Source: Candidatus Gastranaerophilales bacterium (GTDB lineage: Bacteria > Cyanobacteriota > Vampirovibrionia > Gastranaerophilales > Gastranaerophilaceae). Taken from it: 33,961 nucleotides of DNA. Where the stretch lies: NCBI GenBank assembly GCA_905234915.1, contig CAJOJP010000009.1, forward strand, positions 1-33,961, given 5' to 3'. The translations under genes were made by a program, and so were the position numbers. Shown here piece by piece: positions 33,021-33,961 of this stretch. Below the pieces are notes generated by a model, which saw only the letters and a list, made by a program, of their open reading frames with translations, made no database searches and was not told the DNA's origin. Every line of letters starts with the position of its first letter. The first letter of the stretch is position 1.

Positions 33021-33804
33021 TATTTTCCTCTATGCGTAAAATGAATTTTTTTAATTTATGTCTGAAGGTTTCTTTTTTTGTTTTTTTCTTTTTGCATAAT
33101 TTTCTTAAAAATTCATTTTGCTCTTTATTTTTTACATCTATACAAAAATTATATTTTCTTGCTGTTTTAAAAAAATCAATAAAAATTCTGTTTAAATTTT
33201 CAGGGAAATTATAATATACACTTGAATCAAAATACTTGCCGTTTATTCTTAAACCTATTGTATTTATTCCTATTTTATACATAAGTTTAATAAAATCATC
33301 TATTCCTTTTTTATTAGCGGTATTTATATCATTAATAACGCAATGAACATTAATATTTTCTTTATCCTTTGCATTAGCAAGATATGTTTTCAGATTTTTA
33401 ACGGATTTTTCGTTTAATTTTTCGCCGTAATCCAATTTTAAGCACAGAGCTGCTTTTTGTTCTTTTAACATTTTTTCAATTAATTGATTATATTGCAGAT
33501 TTTTATTTATAAATTCAATTTTACAAAAACCGTTAATGCGTAAAATATCAAAAAGTTGATTATATATGTTTATTTTTGAAGAATCTCTGCAATTTAAACG
33601 CAAAACAAGCTTTTCTTTATCTAAAAGTCGATGCGAATAAAGCTCTGAAATTTGGTTACAAATATTATTTAAAATTTTTTTATTATCAGTTTCAAAAGAA
33701 TTTACTACTATTAAATTATATCTTTTATCGGATAATAAACCGCAATGCATTATTCCAAAAGGAGTAAATACAACAGAATTTTCACTAGCCCTGCAATTAT
33801 TCAT
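33010..33804 (-). CDS. Cluster-less paralogue/partner of the radical SAM protein
   Basis: 264 aa from ATG 33804 (AGGTGG 8 nt upstream; the frame opens at a GTG at 33816). By eye it parallels the downstream radical SAM protein. 'CRASENSVVFTPFGIMHCGL' matches 'CHLIEHGISLDIDSIKACCL', and later 'NVHCVINDINTANKKGIDDF' and 'KIGINTIGLRING' match its 'IIIPGINDNFEEVTEF' and 'KLNIKSVIVDFEY'. The CxxxCxxC and GGE motifs are absent, so it should not bind the SAM cluster. The C-terminus is Lys-rich. A degenerate scaffold or substrate-binding subunit is inferred. No family recognised with certainty. Confidence 0.65.
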   Translation of the reverse strand: MNNCRASENSVVFTPFGIMHCGLLSDKRYNLIVVNSFETDNKKILNNICNQISELYSHRLLDKEKLVLRLNCRDSSKINIYNQLFDILRINGFCKIEFINKNLQYNQLIEKMLKEQKAALCLKLDYGEKLNEKSVKNLKTYLANAKDKENINVHCVINDINTANKKGIDDFIKLMYKIGINTIGLRINGKYFDSSVYYNFPENLNRIFIDFFKTARKYNFCIDVKNKEQNEFLRKLCKKKKTKKETFRHKLKKFILRIEENNEI

Positions 33805-33863
33805 AATAATAACCACCTGTTAAAATTATAGCAATATAAGATATTTGTGGCAATATTTTGTGC

Positions 33864-33961
33864 TAGTATAACGTTCTGTAATTAACTGGACTTTTTATTT
33901 CCGAAATTTTAGAATACTGCAAAAAGAAAACACTTTTCGGAGCTGTTACACCCGCTTATTT
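33864..33961 (+). repeat. Second copy of the MITE-like element's first 98 bp, cut by window edge
   Basis: Identical at all visible positions to 29463-29560 and in the same orientation. The element may continue outside the window as another MITE or as a full insertion sequence that could mobilise it. Confidence 0.92.

Overview
The window is AT-rich, gene-dense bacterial DNA. I infer an anaerobic, host-associated, non-photosynthetic relative of cyanobacteria (Gastranaerophilales/Vampirovibrionia, 'Melainabacteria'). The strongest clue is a well-conserved Ycf23/DUF561 gene, a family typical of cyanobacteria and red-lineage plastids. An oxygen-sensitive class III ribonucleotide reductase (nrdD/nrdG) supports anaerobiosis. 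The assignment rests on gene families recognised by eye, not on a search.

Layout. 1-110: right end of an IS200/IS605-type element, with the last codons of a probable tnpB and a chain of hairpins of the omegaRNA kind. 284-7887, minus strand: a secreted WG-repeat protein, an orphan TOPRIM protein, ycf23, a histidine kinase/NarL-type regulator pair, and a CpaE/TadZ-like ATPase followed by a CpaF-like protein that has lost its ATP-binding motif. 8000-9085: a scar where a broken TupA-like ATP-grasp gene and a 5'-truncated HTH regulator meet head to head. 9183-13180: a plus-strand operon of housekeeping genes (Gfo/Idh/MocA oxidoreductase, CDP-alcohol phosphatidyltransferase, trmL, nnrD, TPR protein).

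13487-15409 is one long reading frame interrupted by a single in-frame TAA. Its C-terminus carries an EndoU-like HxxxGE...GxH motif, suggesting a toxin or effector RNase. A convergent small gene follows 2 bp away. Then nrdD-nrdG-leuC (16139-20063) on the plus strand, and on the minus strand a family 2 glycosyltransferase, gltX and yhaO-yhaN (an Mre11/Rad50-like pair with a membrane-spanning middle).

The right third (22.7-34 kb) is organised around repeats. A 42/44-bp repeat flanks yhaO-yhaN. A perfect 44-bp direct repeat, derived from the 3' end of the 566-aa gene, brackets a compact ParD/ParE toxin-antitoxin cassette. A ~250-bp MITE-like element follows immediately, and its first 98 bp recur at the end of the window. 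Between the two copies lie a 36-aa membrane peptide, an Ala/Gly-rich 623-aa protein, and a radical SAM gene translationally coupled to a cluster-less paralogue.

The most noteworthy items are the repeat-bracketed ParDE cassette, the EndoU-like gene with its stop codon, the pseudo-ATPase beside the CpaE-like protein, and the radical SAM/pseudo-radical SAM pair. No CRISPR array, rRNA or tRNA was recognised.
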